Assembly (NCBI GenBank): GCA_028285385.1
Contig: JANQPR010000105.1
Span: 1 to 52,710 of the forward strand
From: Phycisphaera sp.
GTDB taxonomy: Bacteria > Planctomycetota > Phycisphaerae > Phycisphaerales > Phycisphaeraceae
DNA: 52,710 nucleotides
Direction of reading: 5' to 3'
The translations under genes were made by a program, and so were the position numbers. The stretch's first letter is position 1; each line of letters starts with the position of its first letter. Shown in pieces: positions 27,678 to 36,900 of the stretch. Under the pieces are notes generated by a model. That model did not search any database. It saw only the letters and a program-made list of their open reading frames with translations, and was not told where the DNA came from.

Positions 27678-27992
27678 ATGGAAGACGCCGCGGCGATCAC
27701 GGAGAAACACGCAAGGCGAATCAATGCACTACGAAGCGCCGGAAACTTCTGGGTAGTCCTTCTTGCCCTTTCGATCTTCGTGCCGATCTTGCTTGTCTTC
27801 TTACCTGTGGTCGGGCTCGGTTATGCCGTCGAATCGAAGATTCTGCTTCGGCGGTATCCAGATATGGAAACGCAGACTCTCAAGGAATTGCGTAAGTCAT
27901 TCCGACAGTTCACTTGGCTCACCGTTGTGACTTTGCTGATTTGGATTGCTTTCATTGGCGTCTTTTTGGTAGTGATCGCCAGCGACGGCTAA
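27678..27992 (+). CDS. small two-helix membrane protein
   Basis: The 104-residue product has two hydrophobic segments (about 24-50 and 80-101) separated by a basic loop, and no recognised family. Its ATG lies six bases after the stop of the metallophosphoesterase gene with GAGGGGCGG upstream, so the two are probably cotranscribed. Base composition is near 50 percent GC, far below that of its neighbours, and resembles two other orphan membrane-protein genes in the window. Confidence 0.65.
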   Translation: MEDAAAITEKHARRINALRSAGNFWVVLLALSIFVPILLVFLPVVGLGYAVESKILLRRYPDMETQTLKELRKSFRQFTWLTVVTLLIWIAFIGVFLVVIASDG

Positions 27993-28019
27993 AGTCAATC
28001 GTGATTGGTGTTGTCGAAG

Positions 28020-28097
28020 GCCACACCTCACGCACAGCGTGATGTGTACGGAAATCACAGATACCTCCGACACACATCGGCTGCGCCTAGGTGTGGC
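28020..28097. repeat. 78-bp nested inverted repeat
   Basis: GCCACACCT at 28020-28028 pairs with AGGTGTGGC at 28089-28097, and GATGTGT at 28041-28047 with ACACATC at 28072-28078. A further CGGA/TCCG pair lies within the loop, so the two sides form imperfect arms of about 27 bases. It fills the spacer between a plus-strand and a minus-strand gene that converge. No T-tract follows on either strand. It could be a convergent terminator or a small palindromic element such as a REP or MITE. Confidence 0.65.
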
Positions 28098-28106
28098 GCC
28101 CCGCCC

Positions 28107-28688
28107 CTAGGATCGCAACAACGTGTCGAGCTTCGAGGTGACGGTCTTGCTCCTGTCCCCGACGAAGACCGCGCGGAAGTCGTGGATGTCGGGTCTCTCC
28201 GGGGGCTGGTACTTCACCGTGACGACCACGTCGTCCCGGGTCTGGAACGGCAGCCGGTCCCCCAGGGGCACCACGACACTCCCGGAAACCGCGTGGGGCA
28301 GCCAGGGCTGGTAGGCCACGTCGATCACGGGGTCGGTTTCCGCGTGCAGGACCACCACGGGTTGATCCCCGATCCGCATCGTGACCTCGTGCAGCTTGCA
28401 GACGCCCTGCGTCTGCCCATAGTACGAGGTCACCACGTGCAGGGTGTACGGCCCGGTCAGTTGGCCGTGCGAATCCACCAACACGTCCGCGGGGTTGTCC
28501 AGGCCGGGGGTGCTCACTTCTCCGCTGATCACCGCGCGCAGGCGAAACGGCCCGATCTTCGTTTCGGCCGCCGACGGGTCTTTCAGGCGATACCGCTCGA
28601 CTTCGTGCGTGTGCTCCCCGCAGCCCCCGAAGCCAAAGGCCGCGGACACGACACAACCGATGGTCAGGCCGGACAGCATCCGTTTCAT
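28107..28688 (-). CDS. hypothetical lipoprotein
   Basis: The 193-residue protein has a lipoprotein signal peptide (MKRMLSGLTIGCVVSAAFGFGGC, Cys at 23), then a beta-rich domain with a carboxypeptidase-regulatory or immunoglobulin-like feel (FRLRAVISGEVSTPGLDN, VVTSYYGQTQGVCKLHEV, VVVTVKYQPPERPDIHDF). I do not recognise the family. The ATG at 28688 has AGGA nine bases upstream and overlaps the stop of a small upstream open frame as ATGA. It is predicted to sit on the periplasmic side of a membrane. Confidence 0.78.
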   Translation of the reverse strand: MKRMLSGLTIGCVVSAAFGFGGCGEHTHEVERYRLKDPSAAETKIGPFRLRAVISGEVSTPGLDNPADVLVDSHGQLTGPYTLHVVTSYYGQTQGVCKLHEVTMRIGDQPVVVLHAETDPVIDVAYQPWLPHAVSGSVVVPLGDRLPFQTRDDVVVTVKYQPPERPDIHDFRAVFVGDRSKTVTSKLDTLLRS

Positions 28689-28873
28689 AGCCACGTTTCC
28701 TTGAGCGCCGTCAGCCGGAGGCGGCGGGGCTCCCCGTCGAAGGCCTCGCCATCACCCGCCGGGTATCGGAACGAAAACTCTCCGGGGTAGTATCGGACAG
28801 GTCTCCTGCGCCGTGTAGGGCGTCGTGGAGAAAACACTGGTTTGTACGCTTTGAACGGCCTGTGCCGAATCAC
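28685..28873 (-). CDS. possible small basic protein coupled to the lipoprotein gene
   Basis: This 62-codon frame starts with a GTG and ends in a TGA that overlaps the ATG of the lipoprotein gene (ATGA at 28688-28685), the arrangement seen in translationally coupled pairs. The first half is Arg/Pro-rich and could be non-coding. The second half (YYPGEFSFRYPAGDGEAF onward) has a more protein-like mix. I know no family for it. It is listed because of the overlap, and the call is weak. Confidence 0.3.
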   Translation of the reverse strand: MIRHRPFKAYKPVFSPRRPTRRRRPVRYYPGEFSFRYPAGDGEAFDGEPRRLRLTALKETWL

Positions 28874-28933
28874 CGGGGCGGCTCCGCCCGGAGCAGGGCC
28901 TCGATCACGCTAACGACTCCGCGTTTGCGTAGC

Positions 28934-29695
28934 TCATTCGTCCCGCGCCGCCGCCAGCGCGTCCCAGATCGCCTGTTGCTGCGGGTTGAACGCCGCGTCC
29001 AACGCGGTGCACTGCGCCAGGTCCTCGTCGAACACCGCCCTTTCGACGCGCCCCACCGCGCTGTCGGCATAGAGCACGTGCACGAAGTCGACGTGGCGGG
29101 AGTCCAGACGCGCCGGCAGGCCGACGCCGTCGGCGAGCAAGGGTTGGCCGGACTCGAGCGTGTCGAGCGTCGCCCAGCCCGGCGGGTCCAGCGGCGCGGT
29201 GCCGGTGCCCCAGTCGACGAACGGGTACGACGCGTAACCCGCCTGCACGTTCACCCCCGGAAGTCCGGGCGTCCACGGGTTTTCTTCGGTGTTCCACCGC
29301 TGCCCGGGCGCGGTCTCGGCCGGGCAGTACAGGCTCCGCCCGTCGCCGGCGTAGCTGCCCTCGACCAGCAACCCGAACAGCACGAGCTTCCCGCCGCCGA
29401 AGCCCGACGCGACCATCGTGTTGAACTGCTTGCGCCCGAGCCGGTAACCGAGCGGCAGCCGCGCGTCGTGGTCGACGGCGAACGACGTGACGAGCTGGTG
29501 CGTTGTGCGCAGGTTCGCCTGACAGACCGTGTCGCGGGCCGTGCGCCGTGCGGCGCCCAACGCGGGCAGCAACAGCCCGATCAGCAGCGCGATGATCGAG
29601 ACCACGACCAGCAGTTCGATCAGCGTGAAGCCGACACGCCGGGCCGGGCGCGGGCGGGCCGTCCCGACCGGGCGAACAAGGCGGTTCCTTCTCAC
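28934..29695 (-). CDS. prepilin-type N-terminal cleavage/methylation domain protein
   Basis: The 253-residue protein has the type IV prepilin signature [19 protein letters not shown] near residue 22. A basic leader comes before it, and the cleavage Gly, the Phe to be methylated and Glu5 are all present. A long helix then leads into a globular domain with scattered aromatic residues. The family is hugely expanded in planctomycetes, where most members are thought to be exported pseudopilins. The function of the globular part is unknown. The start is a GTG without a strong binding site. It stands alone on the minus strand with no pilus-assembly gene nearby. Confidence 0.85.
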   Translation of the reverse strand: MRRNRLVRPVGTARPRPARRVGFTLIELLVVVSIIALLIGLLLPALGAARRTARDTVCQANLRTTHQLVTSFAVDHDARLPLGYRLGRKQFNTMVASGFGGGKLVLFGLLVEGSYAGDGRSLYCPAETAPGQRWNTEENPWTPGLPGVNVQAGYASYPFVDWGTGTAPLDPPGWATLDTLESGQPLLADGVGLPARLDSRHVDFVHVLYADSAVGRVERAVFDEDLAQCTALDAAFNPQQQAIWDALAAARDE

Positions 29696-30125
29696 GGGCG
29701 GATCGTAGGCGTCCGGTCACGCGCGGGCTGTTGACCCGCGGCAACGCGTGCGGAAGCTACCGGAGCAACGGTTGACTGCGCACGGGAGTGCGTTCCCGCC
29801 CCCGGGTAGAGCCGGCGCCCCCGCGGGGAGCGCGGCGGGTGGGGCGACGCCTCGCCGGACGGACCGCTTCCGGGTATGCGACGTGCCCGGGCCCGCGTTT
29901 CGTGGTCTTGCGACCGTCGGCCGATTCAACGACCCGAACCCCGAGTTCCCTCGTTGTCTCCGCCGCGACCGACTCACCACGTTGCCCGCCGGGCGCCTCC
30001 GCCGTTCCGCGAAGTGATCCCGAAGAGTCCCGTCCGAACGCGGGGGCCGGCGCGTTGGTGTCGACGACACCGGCAGCGCTCAGGCTCTTTCTTTGACAAG
30101 TGCATCACGAGCGTCTTGCTCTACC
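29696..30125. other. 430-bp spacer without a supported gene
   Basis: The stretch upstream of the pseudopilin gene contains only open frames with the skewed Arg/Pro/Gly composition of non-coding high-GC DNA. No ribosome binding site with a plausible start, no hairpin terminator and no RNA gene could be recognised. It must contain the promoter of the pseudopilin gene. Confidence 0.5.
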
Positions 30126-30959
30126 TCAGTACCAGCCGCGTTCGAACTCGTCGACGAGTTGGTCGAGCGTCTTGCCGGTCTGGTTATGGACCTCTTCTTC
30201 GAGCGCGTCGAGGTCGTTGCGGTGCAACGCCAAGCCGTCTTGCGTGACGACCACGACGCCCTGCGGCGACGATGCGGGCTTGGAGATAACCGCGATGGTG
30301 TCGCCCGACGATCCTTCGGTCACGCCGGGCAACAGCACGAACCCGCCCTGGTTGCGCAGCCAGCGGGCCCGGTCCGCGGCGGCCCACTGGTCGAAGTCGT
30401 CGGGGACGGGTTCGTCGCCGAACGGGTCTTCGAAGATCGCCGCGTCGATGTAGCCCGGGTCCACCAGGTCGAAGGGGTTGGTCGTGAACCGCGACGGCTG
30501 CGTCGGGTTCTCGTCTTGTTGGTCGTAGGCGTGCGCGTGCAACGCGAAGTGGATCTGCCGGGCCTGAGAGTGCTGGACGAGGCCGAGCGCGGCCTGCTTC
30601 GCGTGCCAGCCGGCCGAGATAAAGGCCGCGATCGTGACCGCGAAGACGACGATCGCGAGCAGCCCCGCCGCGATCCCGCCGACGGCCATGCCCCGGCCCT
30701 TGGGCTTCGGGCCGCCCGGCGCCGCTTTGGTGGTCGCCAGCGCGATGACGCCGAGCAGGATCGCGGCGAGCCCGAGCAACAGGCCCAGCCCCACGCACGC
30801 CGTGACCACCCCGACCAGCCCCAGCACCAGCGACAGCACCGCCAGCGTCGGCGGCTTCTCCGCCGGCGCGCCCGGCGGCGCGGCGTACGGCGGGGGTTGG
30901 TGTGACGGCGTCGGCGGCGCTGCGGCACTCGACGGCGGGGGCGGCGGCGTGTCGTTCAT
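30126..30959 (-). CDS. DUF4190-like membrane protein with Pro-rich N-terminus
   Basis: The 277-residue protein begins with a Pro/Ala-rich cytoplasmic segment (about 1-38). Two or three hydrophobic stretches follow (TLAVLSLVLGLVGVVTACV, LLLGLAAILLGVIALATT, AAGLLAIVVFAVTIAAFISAGW), a pattern typical of DUF4190 membrane proteins, and then a soluble, presumably extracytoplasmic domain of about 145 residues. That domain includes DPGYIDAAIFEDPFGDEPVP, reminiscent of pseudopilin globular parts. The start at 30959 has GAGGAG six bases upstream. It is divergent from the six-gene lipoprotein/protease group and may share the 187-bp promoter region with it. Confidence 0.75.
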   Translation of the reverse strand: MNDTPPPPPSSAAAPPTPSHQPPPYAAPPGAPAEKPPTLAVLSLVLGLVGVVTACVGLGLLLGLAAILLGVIALATTKAAPGGPKPKGRGMAVGGIAAGLLAIVVFAVTIAAFISAGWHAKQAALGLVQHSQARQIHFALHAHAYDQQDENPTQPSRFTTNPFDLVDPGYIDAAIFEDPFGDEPVPDDFDQWAAADRARWLRNQGGFVLLPGVTEGSSGDTIAVISKPASSPQGVVVVTQDGLALHRNDLDALEEEVHNQTGKTLDQLVDEFERGWY

Positions 30960-31146
30960 GCTCGGCTCCTCGTTTCCCCGAGTGCTCGCGTTCACAGCGG
31001 CGCTCCGACCCGCGCCACGGGTCGGCCACCCGTCCGGGCGTCAGCGTACCGCGGCGGCCGGGTTGTCTGAACCGCGGCATCGATTACCCTGTCCGGGTTG
31101 GTGACGGTGGCCATTTCCGCCGAGAGAAACCCACGGGGACGACAAC

Positions 31147-31584
31147 ATGCCTTGGTTCTCGTCGCGTTGTTCCGCGGCGCCCGGCCGACCGCCGCGCCGC
31201 GCCTGGCTCCGCCTGCTCCTGATCGCGTGCTGCGCGACGCCGGTGCTGCTGTCGTCGGTCGGTTGCCAAAACCGCTCGCGCCCGGGCGTCTCCGAGCCGT
31301 GGGGCCGGTATGAACACTTCGCCTCGGCGTCGCCGGAGCAGACGTGGGACGCGGTCGAGTGGACGATGCAGGACCTCGGCTACACGGTGACGCAGCGCGA
31401 GCGCTTCGCCGACCGGCCGTGGCGTCTCGAGGCGCGCGACGCCGGGAGCAACCGCATCAAGGTCACCGTCGCCGGCACCGACGCGGGCACCAGCCGGTAC
31501 ACCGTGCAGGTCGACCCGGGCCGCAACGACGCGATGTCCCGGCTGATCCTTGAGTCCATCCGGCAGCGTGTGTCGGCGAACTGA
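31147..31584 (+). CDS. lipoprotein, first gene of the envelope protease group
   Basis: The 145-residue protein has a long basic leader, a hydrophobic core (LRLLLIACCATPVLLSSVG) and a lipobox with the lipidated Cys at 40. A small alpha/beta domain follows (PEQTWDAVEWTMQDLGYTV, then three beta strands) that resembles DUF3568-type lipoproteins in pattern. The function is unknown. It is the first of six co-oriented genes (31147-40223) that all encode predicted envelope proteins. Its start is an ATG without an obvious strong binding site (GGGACGACAAC precedes it). Confidence 0.75.
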   Translation: MPWFSSRCSAAPGRPPRRAWLRLLLIACCATPVLLSSVGCQNRSRPGVSEPWGRYEHFASASPEQTWDAVEWTMQDLGYTVTQRERFADRPWRLEARDAGSNRIKVTVAGTDAGTSRYTVQVDPGRNDAMSRLILESIRQRVSAN

Positions 31585-31740
31585 TTCGATCGTGCAGAAT
31601 CTTGTCCCAGAATTGAAACCCGTGTCCCGTCCGTGCGTCGGTTCGCCAAGGCAGCCAAAACACCGCGCGACTCCGCCACGACCCGGCCCGGCCCGGCTCC
31701 CGACCCTCCATCGAAACTCTTACCTCCGAGGACTTTTGAG

Positions 31741-32571
31741 ATGAGACCCACCGCTTCCCTGATCGGATTCGTCGCGCTCGCGGCCGTGATCGGCCTGTCC
31801 ACGGGCTGCACCGGCATCAAGACGCACGGCGTCGCCGACGTGAACCTGCCGTCCGACGTCGCCCGGCAGAAGATCATCGACGACACGGACTTCTGGGGCA
31901 CGATGGGCGCGTTCTTCAGCAGCGAGCAAGGCGAGAACTCGCTCGAGCAGCGGATGCTCAGCGTCCAGCAGCAGGCCGAGGAGAACGCCAACAAGGTCCC
32001 CGACGAGGCGTTTATCGAGCTGGCGCCCGAGGCGGCGCGTTGGCTGGCCCGGACGCTGCCCCGGAGCCCGGCGAGCGAGGGCCCGACCAAGAACATCCTC
32101 GTGTTCCAGAACAGCAAGTTCCCCGACACGCCCGAGGGCAACTCGTTGCGGGCCGCGGCCGACGAACTGCGGGTCAACATGATCAACAGCGACGTGCTGC
32201 AGGGGCTGTTCGTGTTCCTCTCCGAGGACGACCAGGCGGGCAACGAGGCGATCCAGAAGGCGACGAACAACCAGCCGATCGCGGTGTTCGACCCGCTGGG
32301 CAACAACAACCAGCCCGCCGCCTACCCGCCCAGCCAGGTCTACGTGATCAAGACCAAGTTCAACAAGACCACCGACGCCAACGCCCAGAAGCTGACGTAC
32401 CGGCTGACCGTCACGCTCAACAAGCCGATGCTCCGCCGGGACTTCACGTCCAAGACGTTCAGCAAGAACTTCTTCTATCAGCCGTACCGGCAGATGTGGA
32501 TCAGTGCCGAAGAGAACGGCCGGCTCCAGGAGACGTATCAGCAGAAGGTCGCCGAGAACGCCCAGAAGTAG
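31741..32571 (+). CDS. LpoB-like lipoprotein
   Basis: The 276-residue protein has a signal with lipobox STGC (Cys at 23). Its domain fits the LpoB/CsgG-fold group: PTKNILVFQNSKFPDTPEGN, a helical DELRVNMINSDVLQGLFVFL, then NNNQPAAYPPSQVYVIKTKF and repeated beta strands ending in a conserved YRLTVTLNKPMLRRDF. LpoB activates penicillin-binding protein PBP1B from the outer membrane in enterobacteria, but similarity here is at fold and pattern level, so this role is only a possibility. The ATG at 31741 has GAGGA nine bases upstream. The next gene encodes a related protein. Confidence 0.7.
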   Translation: MRPTASLIGFVALAAVIGLSTGCTGIKTHGVADVNLPSDVARQKIIDDTDFWGTMGAFFSSEQGENSLEQRMLSVQQQAEENANKVPDEAFIELAPEAARWLARTLPRSPASEGPTKNILVFQNSKFPDTPEGNSLRAAADELRVNMINSDVLQGLFVFLSEDDQAGNEAIQKATNNQPIAVFDPLGNNNQPAAYPPSQVYVIKTKFNKTTDANAQKLTYRLTVTLNKPMLRRDFTSKTFSKNFFYQPYRQMWISAEENGRLQETYQQKVAENAQK

Positions 32572-32661
32572 CCACGACGAACCCCCGCCGACTCCCGCCC
32601 GCAACCGGGTGGGAGTCGCTTCCTTTCTGTACGCCTTCCCCCGCGCGACGCGAGACCCGCC

Positions 32662-33348
32662 ATGAAGCCCCACCAACGCGTTGGTTCGTTCAGTGGTTTC
32701 CCCCGATCCGTCCGGGCGTCTCTCGCGAACACCACGCTCGCCGTGGTCACGCTCGCTCTCCTCCTGGGTTGTGAGACGACGCCCGACGCCCCGGCCCCCG
32801 CGCCGCCGCCCCGCAACGTCGTCGCCCCGCTCGAGCTGACCGACGAGTTCGTCGACGCCGCCGCCCGCGACCTCGCCCGCCGGCTCGCCAACGTGCCTAG
32901 CGTCCGCACCGCCGCGACCAAGGTCGTCCTCGCCTTCGCCCCGATCCAGAACCGCACCACGCTCTCGGGCGCGACCCTCGCCGCCGCCCAGGACCGCCTC
33001 CGCAACCAGCTCACCGGGATGGACGTCATCCAGGGCAACTTCATCCTCGTCGGCGACACCTACGCCAACGACGAAGAACTGCTCCGCGGCTTCCAGCCCA
33101 ACCCGGCCGACGTCTACGACCCGCTCGGCCCCGGGACCGCCGGCCAACCCGCGGACTACGACCCCAACCTCCTGCACCTGCTCCGCGTCTCGGCGGTCGA
33201 GGCCGGCTCCGGGGCGCAGCGCACGGTCACGATGTCCGTCCGGCTCACCCACCCCGCGTCGCGCCGCGACCTGCTCGCCACCTCGCTCGACGCCCGGCTC
33301 GTCTGGGACGGCAACCGCCGACGGTGGGTCGTCCTGCAACGCCAGTGA
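32662..33348 (+). CDS. LpoB-like lipoprotein (penicillin-binding protein activator family)
   Basis: The 228-residue protein has a lipobox (LLLGC, Cys at 37), a Pro-rich linker and a compact alpha/beta domain. In that domain KVVLAFAPIQNRTTLSGATL, DRLRNQLTGMDVIQGNFILVGD and VSAVEAGSGAQRTVTMSVRLT follow the order of LpoB, as does the ending RRWVVLQRQ. It is immediately followed by a YcfL-like lipoprotein gene, which is also the partner arrangement of lpoB (ycfM) in enterobacteria, and this strengthens the call. It may contact cell-wall synthases, but that is inferred. Confidence 0.75.
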   Translation: MKPHQRVGSFSGFPRSVRASLANTTLAVVTLALLLGCETTPDAPAPAPPPRNVVAPLELTDEFVDAAARDLARRLANVPSVRTAATKVVLAFAPIQNRTTLSGATLAAAQDRLRNQLTGMDVIQGNFILVGDTYANDEELLRGFQPNPADVYDPLGPGTAGQPADYDPNLLHLLRVSAVEAGSGAQRTVTMSVRLTHPASRRDLLATSLDARLVWDGNRRRWVVLQRQ

Positions 33349-33411
33349 TTCCGGCTTGATCACCCGCCGCCGCGGAACTTCTGCCGACCGCCGCGCGTCT
33401 CTGGAGACCAC

Positions 33412-33855
33412 ATGCCCGTTCCCTTTGCTCAACTCGTCCGGTGGTTCGCTCCCGCGGTGTTGGTGGCCTGCCTGCTCACGCTGCCCGGCTGCGCCGGCGA
33501 CGACAACGTGGTCGGGCCGAAAAACCCCGCCCGCGACCCCGTCCCCTCCATCGCTTACCCCAAGATCACGCTGCAAGGCGAACTTGATTACCAACTCGTC
33601 CTGCTCGGCGAGCCGGTCGTCGTGGGCGCAACCCCGACTCAGCCCATGTCCGTCCGCCTCCGGCTGCGCAACGCGACCGAGGACGACCTCTACGTCGCGT
33701 ACCGCTACCGCTTCTTCGGCCCCAGCCGCGAACCGGTCGACGTCGACATGCCCTGGCGCCCGCTGAAGCTGCCCGCCACGCTGGCCAAGGACTTCGAGGG
33801 CGACGCGATGCAGGTCCGCGCCGTGGACTGGGAACTCGAAGTCCGGCCCGATTGA
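33412..33855 (+). CDS. YcfL/DUF1425 family lipoprotein
   Basis: The 147-residue lipoprotein (lipobox LPGC, Cys at 27) has a beta-sandwich type sequence, including LRLRNATEDDLYVAYRYRFF, a pattern shared with YcfL (DUF1425). In enterobacteria ycfL sits next to lpoB, as here. The function is not established in any organism that I can cite with confidence. The ATG at 33412 follows GGAGACCACATG-type spacing. It is in the middle of the six-gene co-oriented group. Confidence 0.75.
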   Translation: MPVPFAQLVRWFAPAVLVACLLTLPGCAGDDNVVGPKNPARDPVPSIAYPKITLQGELDYQLVLLGEPVVVGATPTQPMSVRLRLRNATEDDLYVAYRYRFFGPSREPVDVDMPWRPLKLPATLAKDFEGDAMQVRAVDWELEVRPD

Positions 33856-33976
33856 TCACCACATGCCGCTTCGCCTTGGTTGCGAGTCTGTATCGCCGCC
33901 AGACCGCACCGGTTTTGAGTTGAACGAGAGCCGCCGTGGTCTTGCACGAGCGCTCGGCCAAGAAGAGAGACAGACC

Positions 33977-36900
33977 ATGAACGCTGCCCCCCGGATGTTG
34001 AGACCCGCCGCAAAACCGTCTCGCCGCCACCGCTTCAGCGCTTGGTGTGCCGCCATGCTGAGCGTGACGCTGCTCGCCGGCGTGTCGCTGGAACTGTCCG
34101 CCCAGAAGCCCGACCCACCGATCCTGGGCGGCGGTGGCAACGCCCCGGTCGCGCCGATCCAGAAGGAAGACCCCACGGCGCTGGGGCCGAACGAACTCGA
34201 CCCCGCGGTCAAGCGGCGCTTCATCGAGAAGTACGAAGACGACTTCGGGCCGGCGGTCGCGATTGAGGCCTTCGTCACGCCCGGTCCCAACGGCAAGCGG
34301 CTGGTACAGGTCGACACGTCGCTGCTCGCGGCGCAGGTCCGCCGGTTCTGGAAGCAGAACCACCCGGGCGTCGACATCGTCAGCCTCGAGGCCAACGCCC
34401 GCAACGCCGCGCAGAAGCAGCTCGCGCTGGGCCGGAACGACCCCGAAGGCGTCGCCAAGACGCTGGCGCTGGAGAGCGACGCCGAACTCGCGCTGGTGCT
34501 CAAGTGCTACCCCGCCGCGGGCCAGCCGAACGGGCAGGCGTTCGACGTGGAGTTCGACTTCCTCGACCTGCGGACCGGCGAGCTCATCACCTCCGGCCGG
34601 GGCGTCTGGCACAACCCCGGGCAGGTGCTTCCCGCCGAGATCCTCGCCCGGCACCTCACCCGCGCCGCCTGGGAGGGCTACGCCCCGCCGCCGCAGGACC
34701 CGGGCATCAACCTCGAGGTCCGCAACTTCGCCGTGACCATTACCGGCCTGTCCAACCGCGACCAGGCGCAGCAACTGACCGACGAGATCGGGCGGTGGAT
34801 CGACGGCCGGATCCGCCTCGACAACTTCGACGACGGCGGCGACCAGACCACAACCCGCATCCGCATCCGCGGCGCGTTCGACGTGCAGGGCCTGGCCGGT
34901 GAACTGGAGAAGGCAGCGGAAGAGGTCGGCGTGGCGCTCAGCGTCAGCAGCGCCCGTGGCCGGGAGATCGTCGCCGTCGCCGACGCGCTGGGTACCGGCG
35001 GGGGCGACGACGACCTGATCCAGTGGTGGCAGGACTGGCAAGTCGAGCGCGACCCGCGCGACGTCCGCCTGCTCTCCGGGTGGTCGCTGAGCAAGGAACC
35101 CGGCAACGTGGGGCTGCCCGGCACCGAGAACCAGGACCTGCTCGGCAACGACATGATGACCGGGCTCGCCAACGCGATGACCGACCCGCTGTCGCCGATC
35201 ACCAACACCGCGCTGGCCGGGCTGCGCGACGGCAAGCTCAAGGAAGCCTTCGACGACTTCGACGAGGAGGGCCTCAAGGACCTGCTCGCTAAGCGGTTCC
35301 CCGACGAGATCATCTGGCTGGTTTCCGGTCGGCCGATCCTCGCGGGCAAGGAGCTGCAGCGCGTCCGCGTCACGGTGATGGTCGTCGACACGCTGAGCGC
35401 GCAGACGCTGGCCGTGTTCAACGACGACTGGCCGAAGTTGGCGAGCGACGAACGCACGCTCGAACGCAAGGGGCGGGAGTACGTCGCCCGCGCGTTGGAA
35501 AGACTGCAAAAAGCCGAGCAGGCGCCGGCGCGGCAGCAGACTGTTTTTATCGCCGGGCTCGACGGCGTGAACGACCGGGACCTGCTGGTCGACGCGGTCG
35601 CGGCGAAGCTGCCCACCGGGGCCAAGGGCGTAAAGGTCCGTGACGCCCGGCAGGCCGACGTCGCCGGCGAGGCGGTCGTCGAGCTGTCGCTCCGCGTCAA
35701 CGCCGACGCCGCCGGCGTGTCCCGTCTGGTGCGTAGCGCGATCTTCGACGAGTTAGCCTGGCCGGTTCACGAGTACGCGTTGAACCCGGCCGTGGTCCTG
35801 CGGGTCAAGAACGCGCTCGAGGTGCCGGAGTGGGCGCTGCTCACGCCGGACGACAAGCAACGCGACCAGGCGACGCAACTGCTGCAACGCGTCGAGGGCG
35901 TGGTCTCCGAACTCGGCCGGCCGCGGGTGCTGACGCTGATGCAGACGCCCGACGACACCGTCCCGACCGAGACGCTCGAGGCGATCCAGGCGGCGGTGAA
36001 CAACCACCTGTCCAACGCCGGCCTCGACGTGCTTGATACCACCACTGCCACCGAACTCGCGCAGGCCGTCCGCAGCAACCCGGCCTACGGCGACGAACGC
36101 TCGGTGTGCGGCTTCCTCCGCGACCAGGTCCGCGCCGACTGGGCCTTGCTGGGGTACGTGTCGCGCGACGGCGACGGCCTGCGGGGGAACTTCCGGCTGG
36201 TGGACCTGCGGCTGATGGGCCGGTTCGTCACCGGCGTCACCGTCCCCGACCCCGAGGCGAAGTCGTCGCGCAAGGTGAAGGTCGACCGGAACGAGCCGTT
36301 GTCGGTGGCGCGCTACGTCGCGGGCCGGTCGCTCGGTGGGGTGCTGCGTCTCGAAGGCCGGCCGCACCGCTTAGAAGTGTTGGTGCAGGGGGCGAAATCT
36401 GGCGACCAGGTCACCGCGCTCGCGCAGCAGATCGCTAGCAACATCCCGCAGGTCGTCAGCGTCGAGAACCTGTACTTCGACTACGGCGTCGCGGGGTTCT
36501 TCGTGGTGCACCGCGGGTCGTTCAACCACCTCGCCAAGCAGATCGACCTGATCCGCGACGGGCTGCCGTTCGACCTGCAAGACGCGAAGTTCGACGCGGG
36601 CGTGTGGGTGCTGAGCCTGGACGCCCCCGCCCCGCCGAGCGGCGCGGACGTGCGCCCGATCCTCCCGGGGCAGGGCGTGATCGTGGGCCGACCGCCGGCC
36701 GTGACGCCGCCCGCCGCGGGTGTTGACGATGGCGACCACGGCGCCGCCCCGGTCGATCAGCCCGACGCGGCCGACGCGCCCGAGGGCGTCCGCACCAAGG
36801 TCGCCGAGGTGCCGCGCAGCCGGCTCGCGCCGAAGGTCGGCGGCAACGACGCGGCCGAGCGCTTCCGCCGGGAGTATGCGGAGCGCGCCCCGCTGGGCAA

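Noticed and set aside
29717-30125. Several short frames in the spacer before the pseudopilin gene
   Set aside because: They show no ribosome binding site, no hydrophobic or conserved pattern, and strongly Arg/Pro-biased peptides.
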